From Stentor roeselii (lineage: Eukaryota > Ciliophora > Heterotrichea > Heterotrichida > Stentoridae), in the NCBI GenBank assembly GCA_006503475.1, contig RSEH01000360.1:1-36440 (forward strand): a DNA stretch of 36,440 nt, in the 5' to 3' direction. Position numbers and translations under genes: made by a program. Of the stretch, positions 1 to 8,325 are shown piece by piece. The notes beneath the pieces were generated by a model that made no database searches, had not been told where the DNA came from, and saw only the letters and a list, made by a program, of their open reading frames with translations. How positions within the stretch are numbered: position 1 is the first letter of the stretch; every line of letters starts with the position of its first letter.

Positions 1-1196
1 TCCATTTCATTTTTGGTCAAAGTTCCTGTTTTGTCACTGAAGATATATTCAACTTTTCCCATTTGTTCTATGATATCGGAACATCTCCATGTAGCACCAC
101 GATCGATATCCTTATTATACATTTTCAAGTCATTGTTAATAAAAGAGCATAAAATCAATCTTTGAATTTCGATCACAACATAAAGTGAAATCGGAATCAA
201 AGCAGCAAGCTGGATCCAATACGTTAATGCTCGAATGATAAACTCAGGAAACCGATAACTTGAAGGTTGATCAATATAATCATCCGCATCATTATTTTCA
301 TACCAGCTCTTCCCAAGTCCTCCAAACAGAATCGAAAAACTTCCAAGTAGAATTAAAATAGTAATAACAATTCTATTCATTTTCTTCTGAAGTTCACTAG
401 TCTTCGTCTGTGCTTTTTTGCTATTCAACACAATTTTACATTCAATTCCCGTATAAATAACAATAGCCAACACCCAGTCAGTATTTTTAAGTTTACATCC
501 TCTCAAAAGTAGTTGTTTAGAGCTCAAAGGAAAAGCTTCATTCCCAGTCTCAACATTCGCATTCCAAGTAACCAGAGAAGGATTCGGCAAATCAACATGA
601 AAAATTGTTTGAAAGTCTGAAATTTCTTCTTCTCCTTTAAACCCTTCCAATGACTGACTCTTTATTTTTTCTTTTAAACTAGTTTCACCATCAAGACTCA
701 TGGTGTTCAAATAAGCAGTTCCATTTAAGTTGCTTGAAGATAATAAAATACAATCAGCTGGAAGTTCTTCATGTTCTTCAATCTTTACCACATCTCCTAC
801 TCTCAAGTCTTGACAAGCAACTAAAGTGAAAGTCTTTGACTTGAAGCAAAACTTTAGAATTTTTCTTAAGTTGACTTGTTTATCTTGTCGATGTCGCCAA
901 ATGTCTTCGATTCCATCCTTTATCATTGAGAATAGAATAACGGCTGCAAATATTCCTGCTATTGCGAATGGGTTTTTAGGTGAAAACGGAAAGAAACAGA
1001 GGATTGATAGGATTAAAAAGTAAAAATTGTTCAGTCGTGAAAACTGATTGAAAATACTTTTTGGAATCCAGGTTAGCATTGAGTAACGAGCTGTTTCGAC
1101 TTTATTTGAACAGAAATCTTGAGTTTTGTTCATGTTTAGAACAACTTGTCGAAATGATGAGAATAAGTATTTCTCAGGATTGTCCAATCGATCCAT
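1..1196 (-). CDS. P4-type phospholipid-transporting ATPase (flippase), N-terminal 398 residues; runs off the window
   Basis: Reading the minus strand from an ATG at 1196 gives one open frame to base 1. An in-frame TAA lies two codons upstream, which fixes the start region. Visible landmarks are the N-terminal P4 block (ETARYSMLTWIPKSIFNQF, about residue 34), the actuator-domain loop DGETSLK (169-175; usually DGETNLK), the TM4 motif PISL (335-338) characteristic of lipid flippases, and the phosphorylation motif DKTGTLT with Asp388. The family flips aminophospholipids from the outer to the cytosolic leaflet of plasma and endomembranes, usually with a CDC50 partner. The nucleotide-binding domain and TM5-10 lie outside the window. 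The start is divergent from the next gene, with 55 bp between the two ATGs. Family assignment is secure; the transported lipid cannot be told. Confidence 0.93.
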   Translation of the reverse strand, partial: MDRLDNPEKYLFSSFRQVVLNMNKTQDFCSNKVETARYSMLTWIPKSIFNQFSRLNNFYFLILSILCFFPFSPKNPFAIAGIFAAVILFSMIKDGIEDIWRHRQDKQVNLRKILKFCFKSKTFTLVACQDLRVGDVVKIEEHEELPADCILLSSSNLNGTAYLNTMSLDGETSLKEKIKSQSLEGFKGEEEISDFQTIFHVDLPNPSLVTWNANVETGNEAFPLSSKQLLLRGCKLKNTDWVLAIVIYTGIECKIVLNSKKAQTKTSELQKKMNRIVITILILLGSFSILFGGLGKSWYENNDADDYIDQPSSYRFPEFIIRALTYWIQLAALIPISLYVVIEIQRLILCSFINNDLKMYNKDIDRGATWRCSDIIEQMGKVEYIFSDKTGTLTKNEM

Positions 1197-1251
1197 TAGA
1201 TTTTATAAGAAATTCACAACCATAACTAATTTTTTTTTCAATATTTTCTGT
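1197..1251. promoter_or_regulatory. Divergent intergenic promoter region, 55 bp
   Basis: This is the only sequence between the ATG of the P4-ATPase (-) and the ATG of the next gene (+). It must hold both 5' UTRs and whatever core promoter exists, unless the promoters extend into coding sequence. It is AT-rich with a T9 run; no canonical TATA box is certain. Confidence 0.45.
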
Positions 1252-2349
1252 ATGGGCGACAATCAGCTCTTCAATATTTCAGAGAGTCTTCGAGAAGACA
1301 CTTCAAATATTTTCCTGAACCAGCCTCCTCAACACATGGGCGACTCCTGCTGTGAAGAAGAAATCGACGATGAAGAGAATTCAAAGCCGGGTTTTTCAGC
1401 AGATTCTTTTCTGGCAACTCTTCAAAAGGCTTACAAACAGCATCGTTCAGTTCCTTTGGAACTTCTTTCGAGTCTTCATACAGAAGGCATGAGAGCATTG
1501 ATTGAAAACTTGATCTCTGAGTCTCTAACTGCACGTTTTCATAAAGAAAGCAGAAAATCAGGAAATTCTTCAGATTCTGAATCGGACTATAGACTATCGA
1601 ATAATTTTTCAGGTAATTCCATGCATAAACAAGCTATTTTCCCGACTTTTAAATGTGGGACGAATGATGAGTTTAAGACAAGAAGAAATAACAATATTTC
1701 GACTTATCAGAAAGTTGAAGTTGTTAGTACTAGTCAAGAAAGCTACTCAGTGATCCCAATCCCAGTAAAACTTCCTCAACCAGAGCAACACGACCAAACA
1801 GTGATAAAATTGCTTTCAGAAATCTCAGAAGCAAAAAACACAAAAAATCTGTTATTACAAGTTATCCGACTCTCTCCAAATAAAGTCCGCCTCGCACTGC
1901 AAACCTCTCAAATTTTGAAAAACATTCAAAAACATAAACAAACATTTTCAGGACTTCTTCAAGAAAGTGGAAAAGTTCGAATTTTCAGTCAACTATTGAA
2001 CTTTTCAAAGAAAACTAGAAAAAAACAAATTTTTGTTGTTAATGAAGATGAAGTTCAGCTTATCAAAGCGATTTTCGAGGTTTTTGATACACAGAACTTG
2101 AGGAACTTCAGAGGATATGCTTATGGGCTTATGAAAGAACATGAAGCTGCGGAAATCACGAAAATTCTTGTCAAACATGCAAGTTGGGTTGAAATTAATA
2201 CTTTTGGAGAAATGCTGCTGAAAGTCGCTTGTCTTAAGCAGGTTTTAGAACATCAGGAAAATGTGATTAAGGAAGTTAAAGAGATGAATGTTGCAAGAGA
2301 GAAAGAAATTAAAGAACTTCAAGTAGATGTTAAAAGTTTGTCTTATTAG
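1252..2349 (+). CDS. Unknown protein, 365 aa, acidic N-terminus and helical C-terminus
   Basis: I do not recognise this gene. An ATG also exists at 1126 in the same frame, but the extra 42 codons would run back over the P4-ATPase coding sequence on the other strand. The ATG at 1252 (MGDNQLFNISESL) is therefore preferred. The N-terminal 50 residues are acidic (EEEIDDEEN), the middle is Ser/Asn-rich and probably disordered, and residues from about 190 are helical and end in a charged coiled-coil-like tail (KEVKEMNVAREKEIKELQ). No catalytic motif, signal peptide or membrane segment is visible. The final TAG is not the end of a 15-nt GT...AG intron (the nearest candidate is 14 nt), so it is taken as the true stop. 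Confidence 0.75.
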   Translation: MGDNQLFNISESLREDTSNIFLNQPPQHMGDSCCEEEIDDEENSKPGFSADSFLATLQKAYKQHRSVPLELLSSLHTEGMRALIENLISESLTARFHKESRKSGNSSDSESDYRLSNNFSGNSMHKQAIFPTFKCGTNDEFKTRRNNNISTYQKVEVVSTSQESYSVIPIPVKLPQPEQHDQTVIKLLSEISEAKNTKNLLLQVIRLSPNKVRLALQTSQILKNIQKHKQTFSGLLQESGKVRIFSQLLNFSKKTRKKQIFVVNEDEVQLIKAIFEVFDTQNLRNFRGYAYGLMKEHEAAEITKILVKHASWVEINTFGEMLLKVACLKQVLEHQENVIKEVKEMNVAREKEIKELQVDVKSLSY

Positions 2350-2522
2350 TAGTGAAGTGAGTTGAAGAACTGATGAATGAAATTTTAGTTTGATATAAAA
2401 TGATTGAGAATCATAGACTTTGGCATAATTTTAATAAAATCAGTCATTATATTGATATAAACCTTTAATACTTATTAAAGTAAACCATTTCAATACCTAA
2501 AAAAAATCACCTGCAAATTAAT

Positions 2523-3980
2523 TCAGAAATCATTTAAAATAACCAACTTCTTCATAACATTCAAATTCTCCACCACACTTTGCATGCTACTTCCAGGATA
2601 CAAATATTCAAACTTCGCATAAAACTCCTGCCCAGAAACATTTTTAATAAAAACATCTCCAAACCTACAAAAAATTTCAGCAACAGCATGAAGACTAACC
2701 CCTTCACAAAGTTCAAATTTGATGATATTTTCATTCAAACTATTTTTCTCATTTTTCTTTCCATTCAAATCAAGTTTAATATAAAACTTTCTGATTTTAT
2801 TCAGACAGATGCAGTTTTCATATCTCTTGACAGCTTCCCAGGCATCATTTAAACAAAAGCTCTGTTTAAGATACTCTTTCAGATAAAGAAAAACGATTCC
2901 TGTAATAAACGAGTCATACCCAGCATCATGAGGTTTTTCTTCAAAGAAATCCCTAAAGTCCTGGTCCAAATAATACCTAACTGCCTCATCAACTCCAAAT
3001 TCCTTTGACCTCGCCATATAAAGTCCTTCTAAATTCAACCTCTTAAGTTTTTTACCTTCAAGACACTTGGCAATGGTCTTAGTATCAAAAATCTTCGGAA
3101 ACAAGACCGAGACATCATTTTTAAATTCCGCTAAAGTCTCAGGTAAGGTGTCAATAAAGTGCGAGTACAAAAAGCCCAGATCAAAAAGTCCATTATGAAC
3201 AACGAGTGGCTTCCTCGCCTTTAAAATACAAGCAAAAACAATAGAAACTCCGAGATCATGAAAAACTTGCTCGTGGTCAACACCTGAAGTCATCAGTCCA
3301 GGAGGAGAAAAAACGATTTCTTTTCCTTCAGTTTTGCAAACACGAACAAAACTCTTCTCGTTTGAGTCGACTACGGAAAAAGTGAGATTTTTGAAGTGTC
3401 GAACTGCGCCAGAACTTCCGATTAGAAGAGATTTTTGGTATTGGGTTGAAAATTCGAAGTCTTTTGTGTGTTGCAGCTTGTTTCCTGCGAAGTCTAGTAA
3501 AGATGAAACATGATGCATTACTTGATCTTGGCTTAGATGGCCTAACTTGTGGATTGATGACTGTGAACGGGTTGGCTTTGAGGTACTTTCGGAGAGTCTT
3601 GAACAGGGAATGCCTAACTTGAAGAGCTTGTTCATGTCGAAGTTGTTGTCCACTAAAAACTTCATCGATGATGGAGAGATGCATAATGAACGATCTCTTG
3701 CTTGTGGAAGAGTAAAAAAAGTAAATGTTCTGATTTTTAATGAGTTAGATTCACTATCCTTAATAAAAGTACTCATTCCGAACTGACACATGAAAAAACT
3801 TTCACAGCTTTTCCTGAGTTTTTGATAGCGATCTTCCAAACTATCAGACTCATCAAAGGAATCTTCTTCTGAGTGAAAAAGACCAGTGAACTCTGTGTCA
3901 ATTGATATAAACTCAGAACTTTCGACTGATTCTAGTAAAAGTTTGAGCTTTTCGTCGAAATTTGAGATAAGAATTTCCAT
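2523..3980 (-). CDS. PARN-like poly(A)-specific 3' exoribonuclease (CAF1/DEDD family)
   Basis: The 485-residue protein carries all DEDD exonuclease motifs in order. ISIDTEFTGL has the D28-x-E30 pair, at the same positions as I recall for human PARN. VVHNGLFDLGFLY has D267, FPKIFDTKTIAK matches the PARN block PRLLDTK, and HDAGYDSFITG has H351 and D356. These residues bind the two metal ions that remove poly(A) from mRNA 3' ends. The protein is shorter than animal PARN (about 640 aa), and I see no clear R3H or cap-binding RRM. An upstream in-frame ATG at 4040 would add 20 hydrophobic residues and overlap the divergent gene that starts at 3991, so MEILISNF at 3980 is chosen. Its role is probably cytoplasmic or nuclear deadenylation or small-RNA trimming. 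Confidence 0.87.
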   Translation of the reverse strand: MEILISNFDEKLKLLLESVESSEFISIDTEFTGLFHSEEDSFDESDSLEDRYQKLRKSCESFFMCQFGMSTFIKDSESNSLKIRTFTFFTLPQARDRSLCISPSSMKFLVDNNFDMNKLFKLGIPCSRLSESTSKPTRSQSSIHKLGHLSQDQVMHHVSSLLDFAGNKLQHTKDFEFSTQYQKSLLIGSSGAVRHFKNLTFSVVDSNEKSFVRVCKTEGKEIVFSPPGLMTSGVDHEQVFHDLGVSIVFACILKARKPLVVHNGLFDLGFLYSHFIDTLPETLAEFKNDVSVLFPKIFDTKTIAKCLEGKKLKRLNLEGLYMARSKEFGVDEAVRYYLDQDFRDFFEEKPHDAGYDSFITGIVFLYLKEYLKQSFCLNDAWEAVKRYENCICLNKIRKFYIKLDLNGKKNEKNSLNENIIKFELCEGVSLHAVAEIFCRFGDVFIKNVSGQEFYAKFEYLYPGSSMQSVVENLNVMKKLVILNDF

Positions 3981-3990
3981 AATAAAGAAA
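3981..3990. promoter_or_regulatory. 10-bp gap between two divergent start codons
   Basis: The sequence aataaagaaa is all that separates the ATG of the PARN-like gene (minus) from the ATG of the coiled-coil gene (plus). Any promoter and 5' UTR for either gene must therefore overlap the coding region of the other, or one of the chosen start codons is wrong. Confidence 0.5.
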
Positions 3991-5697
3991 ATGGATGAAA
4001 AGAAAAGGTTTTCTTTGTTTAAGAAGAAACAAATGACCACTGATGATTCTACTGAGTCTTATGATGAGTCTTGCTTTGATTTCACGTTAAAATCTAATAA
4101 TTTTCATACTTGTCTTGTGGAAGCTAGCGCTGTGATGAAAAAAGGAAGATATGCTGGAATGCCTTTACCACTTAATTGCACTTGGTATCGAGCTACTGAT
4201 GAAAAAGAGTTTGTCACTATTGATGGAGTTAATGGAGCTTTTTATCAGCCTAATGCTGATGATATTGGATGCAAGATTTGTGTTCATGCTGTTCCTGTTA
4301 GTGAAGTTCAAGAATATATTGGAATGCCCGCATTCAGTGAAACCGGGCCAATCCAAATCGACCCAGAGGTACAACAAAGCGTTCAAGACATCCTATCACG
4401 AAACCAAGCGAGTTTTTCAGTCCGTTTCCAAAGTAAACCAACAACCCTTTCCATAGAAAAAGACCAATTTTCAATCCAAACCTCAGAATCAGTTCTATTT
4501 TCTTGTTCCTTGATCGACAACCCATTAAAGCTCGAAGTAAACCCAAAACAAAGCTGTTCATTTTCAATAAAAACCCCATCCGATAAGTTCGACCTAACAG
4601 CTGACAACGCTGGAGGCCGTGATTTCATCATAATCTGCCTTCGAAGCTTCTGTTCAAAGGCTCAAAGTGTAGACATCGCTGAAATAATGGTGAAAAACCA
4701 GCAGCTTAGTTCTCGTCTCTTCGAAACAAACCGAAACTACGAAAATTCATTAGTTTCGATCACTACTTTAAAAGAAGAGCTTCAGAATAAGCACGTCGTT
4801 GTTCTCAACCTTAGCGAAAGTTTGACTTCAGCAGAAAAAGAACTGCAAGATTTAAAACTTTTACTTCATAAGACTGTCACTCAAAACGAGAACCTTTCAA
4901 ATGAAGCTGGATTCTTACGAAAGGACCTTATGGTCTACAAGGAGCAGTTTTCATTATATGAAGAAAGACTGAAAAATGTGAAAAATGAAGAAGACTCTCT
5001 GAAAAACCTCATTCAAGAAACTAAGGAAAATCTGGAAAACCTTGCAAAAAATATGACTTGTAATACTTGTAAAGTCGATGAACGACTTTACATTGCTATT
5101 GATAGACTTGCTGGAAATTCAACAAAAAAAATATCTTCGAGGACTTCAAGTATTTATTCTCTTCAGGAAGATACCCAAGACTGTGATGAAAAAACTAAGG
5201 ACTGTGAAGTTCATTCATTGCAGGTAAAGCAAATTCAAGAAGAATTTGCTGACCTTCTCAATAAAGCTGAAGCTGAAAAAATGTTCTACAAGCGAAAAGT
5301 AGAAAGTTTAGTCGCTGAAAACGATAAACTTTTATCAAAACTAGGAAAAAACCCGAAAGAAATAAATGAATTTATGCAGGAAAAACAGGAATTCGAACAA
5401 ATCAAGGTAAAAATGAGAAATGAGGCGGAAGGAATGCAAAAAAGAATAAAAGAACTGGAAACTCTTGTTAAGGTCAACAAGCAAAAACTCAACGCGGAGG
5501 TTAACAGAAACTTCGAACTACGGAAAATGATAGAAAATAAAGGACTAGGCAATAATGTCGACTACCAGAAAATCGTGAATTCCTTAACACAAACCTTGAC
5601 TGACCGAGAAGCTGAGCTTACCAGTCAGAAGAAGTTAAACAAGCAGTTCATGAACCGAATTTCAGAACTGGAAGCTGTTTTATCTATTGTTCCTTAG
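3991..5697 (+). CDS. Coiled-coil protein with an N-terminal Ig/AIR9-like domain
   Basis: 568 aa when started at MDEKKRFSLF. The same frame is open to 3886, but there it lies over the N-terminus of the divergent PARN-like gene. Residues about 30-120 have the pattern of the AIR9/SCAB-type Ig-like repeat: a CTWYR core, an acidic insertion, AFYQPNADDIGCKI, then a strand with V.P. This fold occurs in cytoskeleton-associated proteins. From about residue 235 to the end there are long heptad-rich coiled coils, broken by a CNTC-containing linker and a Ser/Thr-rich stretch near 375-400. It ends in SIVP and its last 14 bp overlap the convergent beta-barrel gene. Function is inferred to be structural or cytoskeletal; the exact family is uncertain. 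Confidence 0.75.
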   Translation: MDEKKRFSLFKKKQMTTDDSTESYDESCFDFTLKSNNFHTCLVEASAVMKKGRYAGMPLPLNCTWYRATDEKEFVTIDGVNGAFYQPNADDIGCKICVHAVPVSEVQEYIGMPAFSETGPIQIDPEVQQSVQDILSRNQASFSVRFQSKPTTLSIEKDQFSIQTSESVLFSCSLIDNPLKLEVNPKQSCSFSIKTPSDKFDLTADNAGGRDFIIICLRSFCSKAQSVDIAEIMVKNQQLSSRLFETNRNYENSLVSITTLKEELQNKHVVVLNLSESLTSAEKELQDLKLLLHKTVTQNENLSNEAGFLRKDLMVYKEQFSLYEERLKNVKNEEDSLKNLIQETKENLENLAKNMTCNTCKVDERLYIAIDRLAGNSTKKISSRTSSIYSLQEDTQDCDEKTKDCEVHSLQVKQIQEEFADLLNKAEAEKMFYKRKVESLVAENDKLLSKLGKNPKEINEFMQEKQEFEQIKVKMRNEAEGMQKRIKELETLVKVNKQKLNAEVNRNFELRKMIENKGLGNNVDYQKIVNSLTQTLTDREAELTSQKKLNKQFMNRISELEAVLSIVP

Positions 5698-6517
5698 CTA
5701 AATTAAAATTAAAAATCAACTTCAAACCCACCCCTCCTGATAATGACTTACTTGTTGACTTTGAAAGGTCCAGTTTTGAAGCTGCTTCAAGTTTAAAGGT
5801 CTCTGAGAAGTTTTGTATCAATGAAAGGAAAACTTCTCCTTTTGAATTAAGTTTTAAGCTCCAGGTTTGAATTGGGTTCGTTTTAACGAAACCCATTTGA
5901 AGGTTTAAAGTTTCAGATTTCAGAGTATATTGAATCAACTGGCTTAAATGAAGACTAGAAGAAAATCGCTTTTCCATGAATAAAGAACCTTCTTGTGACA
6001 GGAGGTTTAGTTTACAGAGGAGTGAAAGCGATGGCAAAGTGGTAAAAAAGCCCATCTGACATTTTTGCAGCTTGTTAAGTCGAAGGCTACTTTTTACCTT
6101 ATTGTGCACTCCCCAACCATTCCTTCCAAAAGTTGAATTAAACACTAAATTCATCGGCTGCTCCTTTACCTTAATAACCTTCAAGTTCATATTAACAGCA
6201 GGGTGTTCATACTCAAAAGAAATGCAATTTTTCTTCGCAAGTCTATCAAAAAACTCGAATTTGCATTTAAAGTTAATCGGCAAGGACTTGCCTAGATGTC
6301 GATACTTGTAAATATAACCTTCTTGTGATGCAACCTTCGCCGAAAGACGCTTTTCTTGATTCAAAAAATGAACAGCAGCTTTAAGTCCTGTATAAGAAGC
6401 TGAAAATTTACATAAGTTCAAGTCATCCCAGCAGTGAATTGCCAGAAATCCATTTAAAGCCTGAGGAGGACGAATGAAATCTTTTAATGCTCGAGAGTGA
6501 TTCTTGAAACTTTCCAT
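5684..6517 (-). CDS. Mitochondrial outer-membrane beta-barrel, VDAC/Tom40 (Porin_3)-like
   Basis: 277 aa, close to the usual 280-residue length of VDAC. It has no N-terminal presequence and no hydrophobic helix. It is made of alternating polar/hydrophobic strands about 10 residues long, as expected of a 19-strand barrel (for example FKLEAASKLDLS, QTWSLKLNSKGEVFLSL). It ends in a glycine-rich final strand, GGVGLKLIFNFNL, that resembles the terminal strand of VDAC. It starts divergently from the cation-channel gene, 23 bp away. Its stop codon lies inside the 3' end of the convergent coiled-coil gene, a 14-bp coding overlap. VDAC versus Tom40 versus an unrelated beta protein cannot be settled by eye. 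Confidence 0.6.
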   Translation of the reverse strand: MESFKNHSRALKDFIRPPQALNGFLAIHCWDDLNLCKFSASYTGLKAAVHFLNQEKRLSAKVASQEGYIYKYRHLGKSLPINFKCKFEFFDRLAKKNCISFEYEHPAVNMNLKVIKVKEQPMNLVFNSTFGRNGWGVHNKVKSSLRLNKLQKCQMGFFTTLPSLSLLCKLNLLSQEGSLFMEKRFSSSLHLSQLIQYTLKSETLNLQMGFVKTNPIQTWSLKLNSKGEVFLSLIQNFSETFKLEAASKLDLSKSTSKSLSGGVGLKLIFNFNLAKEQ

Positions 6518-6540
6518 TAACTAATACAATTGTGTAAATA
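6518..6540. promoter_or_regulatory. 23-bp divergent intergenic region
   Basis: This is the whole distance between the ATG of the beta-barrel gene (-) and the ATG of the cation-channel gene (+). No room exists for a conventional promoter plus UTRs. Confidence 0.4.
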
Positions 6541-8262
6541 ATGAATAAATCAAATCATGATATTCCGAATCAAGAAGTAGCACCTTTGCATTCAGATGAG
6601 CAAAATGATGAACAAACAACGAGACCACAGCAGGCGAATGAAGGACTTAAGAGAAAAGACTGCATTACGGACTTAGACTATGATATAAACGCTTCAGTGA
6701 TTAACTTTCGAAGTTCTCCTGAATATAGTCAGTACTCTTGGCTGATATTTCCGGATGATAAGGTAAAAACTACCTGGGACTTGGTCATTATGCTTCTTGT
6801 ATTGTACACGACTATTGTTTATACTTATCGAATCGCGTTTTCGGACTCGGAAGACCAGACTTGGCTGATTCTTGAATATATCATCGACTTTTTATTCTTT
6901 TTGGACTCGGTGTTTACTTTTTTTACTTGCTTTTACTCATCGGCTACTGAACTGGTGGTCAGCCATAGGAAAATCGCAGTGAATTACTTGAAACTTTGGT
7001 TTTGGGTGGACCTGCTAGGCTTCTTTCCCTATGAAATTTTTTTATCAGAAGAAGCCGGAGCAGGAAACATGACAGAAGACTCATCAAAACCTTTTTTCAG
7101 ATTTTTAAGAATCTTGAAACTGACACGTATCTTCAAATGGTGGAACAACGCTCTAAAGATCCAAGAACTAAAAGAATTTCTCAATGGTTTCCGTATAAAA
7201 CTGACCCGTTTAAAGTTGCTATGCATAGGTTTTATAATTTTTTGTCATGTGATGTGCTGCTTCTGGTGCATGATGCCCAGGTCATACGACGGGTACAACA
7301 ACTGGGAAATATATTATAACATGCAAGACGAAAGTGACTCAGCGAAGTACCTGGCAGGTATTTACTGGATAATCACAACAGTCTTCACAATCGGCTTCGG
7401 GGATGTCATTCCAAGGAACAACTTAGAAATGTCTTACTCCATTTGTGTCATGAGTGCAGGGGTCTTTGTTTACTCTTATACTATCAGTTCTATCACCTCA
7501 GTCATCGCACATGATAATTACTTGAATTCCAGGGTGGAAGAGTTCACAAATGTCCTTCAAGGAATCGCCAGTGAATTCAAAATTCCGAAAAATTTTCATA
7601 AGAGACTTGAAGATGCACTTGTTTATAACTTAAGAGAAAAAAGAACTGACTTTAGCACTGTTCTTAACTCTTTACCTCCTAATGTCGCTTCAAAGTTAAA
7701 ACTTGCGATGAATCAGAAGTTGTTACAAGATAATTCGTTTTTTAAGGAAAAACCTCATCATTTTGTGCAGAAGATTCTGGAGTTTCTTATGCCTTATAAG
7801 GTGGAAGCTGATGAATATATATATAAAGAAGGGAGTCCTTGTGATGAATTGTATTTTGTGCTTTCAGGAGAAGTGGTTTTTGTATATAACACAAACATAA
7901 TTTATGAAAGCGTCACAGTTGGAGGGTACTTCGGAGATGCAGAGCTTTTCTATACAGAAGAGCGTGAAACGACTGTAAAGTCCTTAAAACGCACGAAAAT
8001 GTTGACTCTTGACCGAGAAATCCTTTTAAACACGTTAAAAGACTACGAAGAACTCAAGGTCGACATGATCATCAAGTCTATGATAAAACGCAAACAACTG
8101 AGAAAGTCTTTCTCTTTAAATGGCTCTCATGATTCAGACCCTGATGGGCATATTTCTGCTCAACAATTAACACCGGAGAACTTGAAATCAGACGAGGACT
8201 ATTCAGCTGACTTCATTAAAGACTGCTCCAGCAGTCTGGAAGTGCAAAGTGCCTGGGACTAG
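6541..8262 (+). CDS. Cyclic-nucleotide-binding-domain potassium channel (CNG/HCN/EAG superfamily)
   Basis: 573 aa with the full six-helix channel layout: S1 about 79-100, S2 107-131, S3 150-166, an S4 with basic residues spaced through FRFLRILKLTRIFKWW (185-201), S5 225-245, pore helix and selectivity filter TIGFGD (283-288), and S6 298-323. GFGD marks a K+-selective pore. A C-linker leads to a cyclic-nucleotide-binding domain (about 400-505) with YFGDAELFYTEERETTVKS as the phosphate-binding cassette. Asp replaces the usual Glu of FGE, while the Arg before ETTV is kept. Ciliates use many such channels in ciliary and membrane excitability. Ligand response is uncertain because of the altered cassette. 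Confidence 0.93.
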   Translation: MNKSNHDIPNQEVAPLHSDEQNDEQTTRPQQANEGLKRKDCITDLDYDINASVINFRSSPEYSQYSWLIFPDDKVKTTWDLVIMLLVLYTTIVYTYRIAFSDSEDQTWLILEYIIDFLFFLDSVFTFFTCFYSSATELVVSHRKIAVNYLKLWFWVDLLGFFPYEIFLSEEAGAGNMTEDSSKPFFRFLRILKLTRIFKWWNNALKIQELKEFLNGFRIKLTRLKLLCIGFIIFCHVMCCFWCMMPRSYDGYNNWEIYYNMQDESDSAKYLAGIYWIITTVFTIGFGDVIPRNNLEMSYSICVMSAGVFVYSYTISSITSVIAHDNYLNSRVEEFTNVLQGIASEFKIPKNFHKRLEDALVYNLREKRTDFSTVLNSLPPNVASKLKLAMNQKLLQDNSFFKEKPHHFVQKILEFLMPYKVEADEYIYKEGSPCDELYFVLSGEVVFVYNTNIIYESVTVGGYFGDAELFYTEERETTVKSLKRTKMLTLDREILLNTLKDYEELKVDMIIKSMIKRKQLRKSFSLNGSHDSDPDGHISAQQLTPENLKSDEDYSADFIKDCSSSLEVQSAWD

Positions 8263-8325
8263 CTGGTAATGTAAAATGAGTCAAACTCTTTTCCAATTAG
8301 TCTTGCCGAATAGCTTTTAAAATAA

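Noticed and set aside
1126-1251. 42-residue N-terminal extension of the unknown gene at 1252
   Set aside because: It lies antisense to the conserved N-terminus of the P4-ATPase and has low-complexity Phe/Asn content.
3981-4040. 20-residue hydrophobic N-terminal extension (signal peptide) of the PARN-like protein
   Set aside because: It overlaps the divergent coding sequence, and PARN proteins have the D-x-E motif at about residue 28, as given by the later ATG.
5240-5260. GTAAAGCAAATTCAAG as a 16-nt intron in the coiled-coil gene
   Set aside because: Removal would shift the frame and break a continuous coiled coil.
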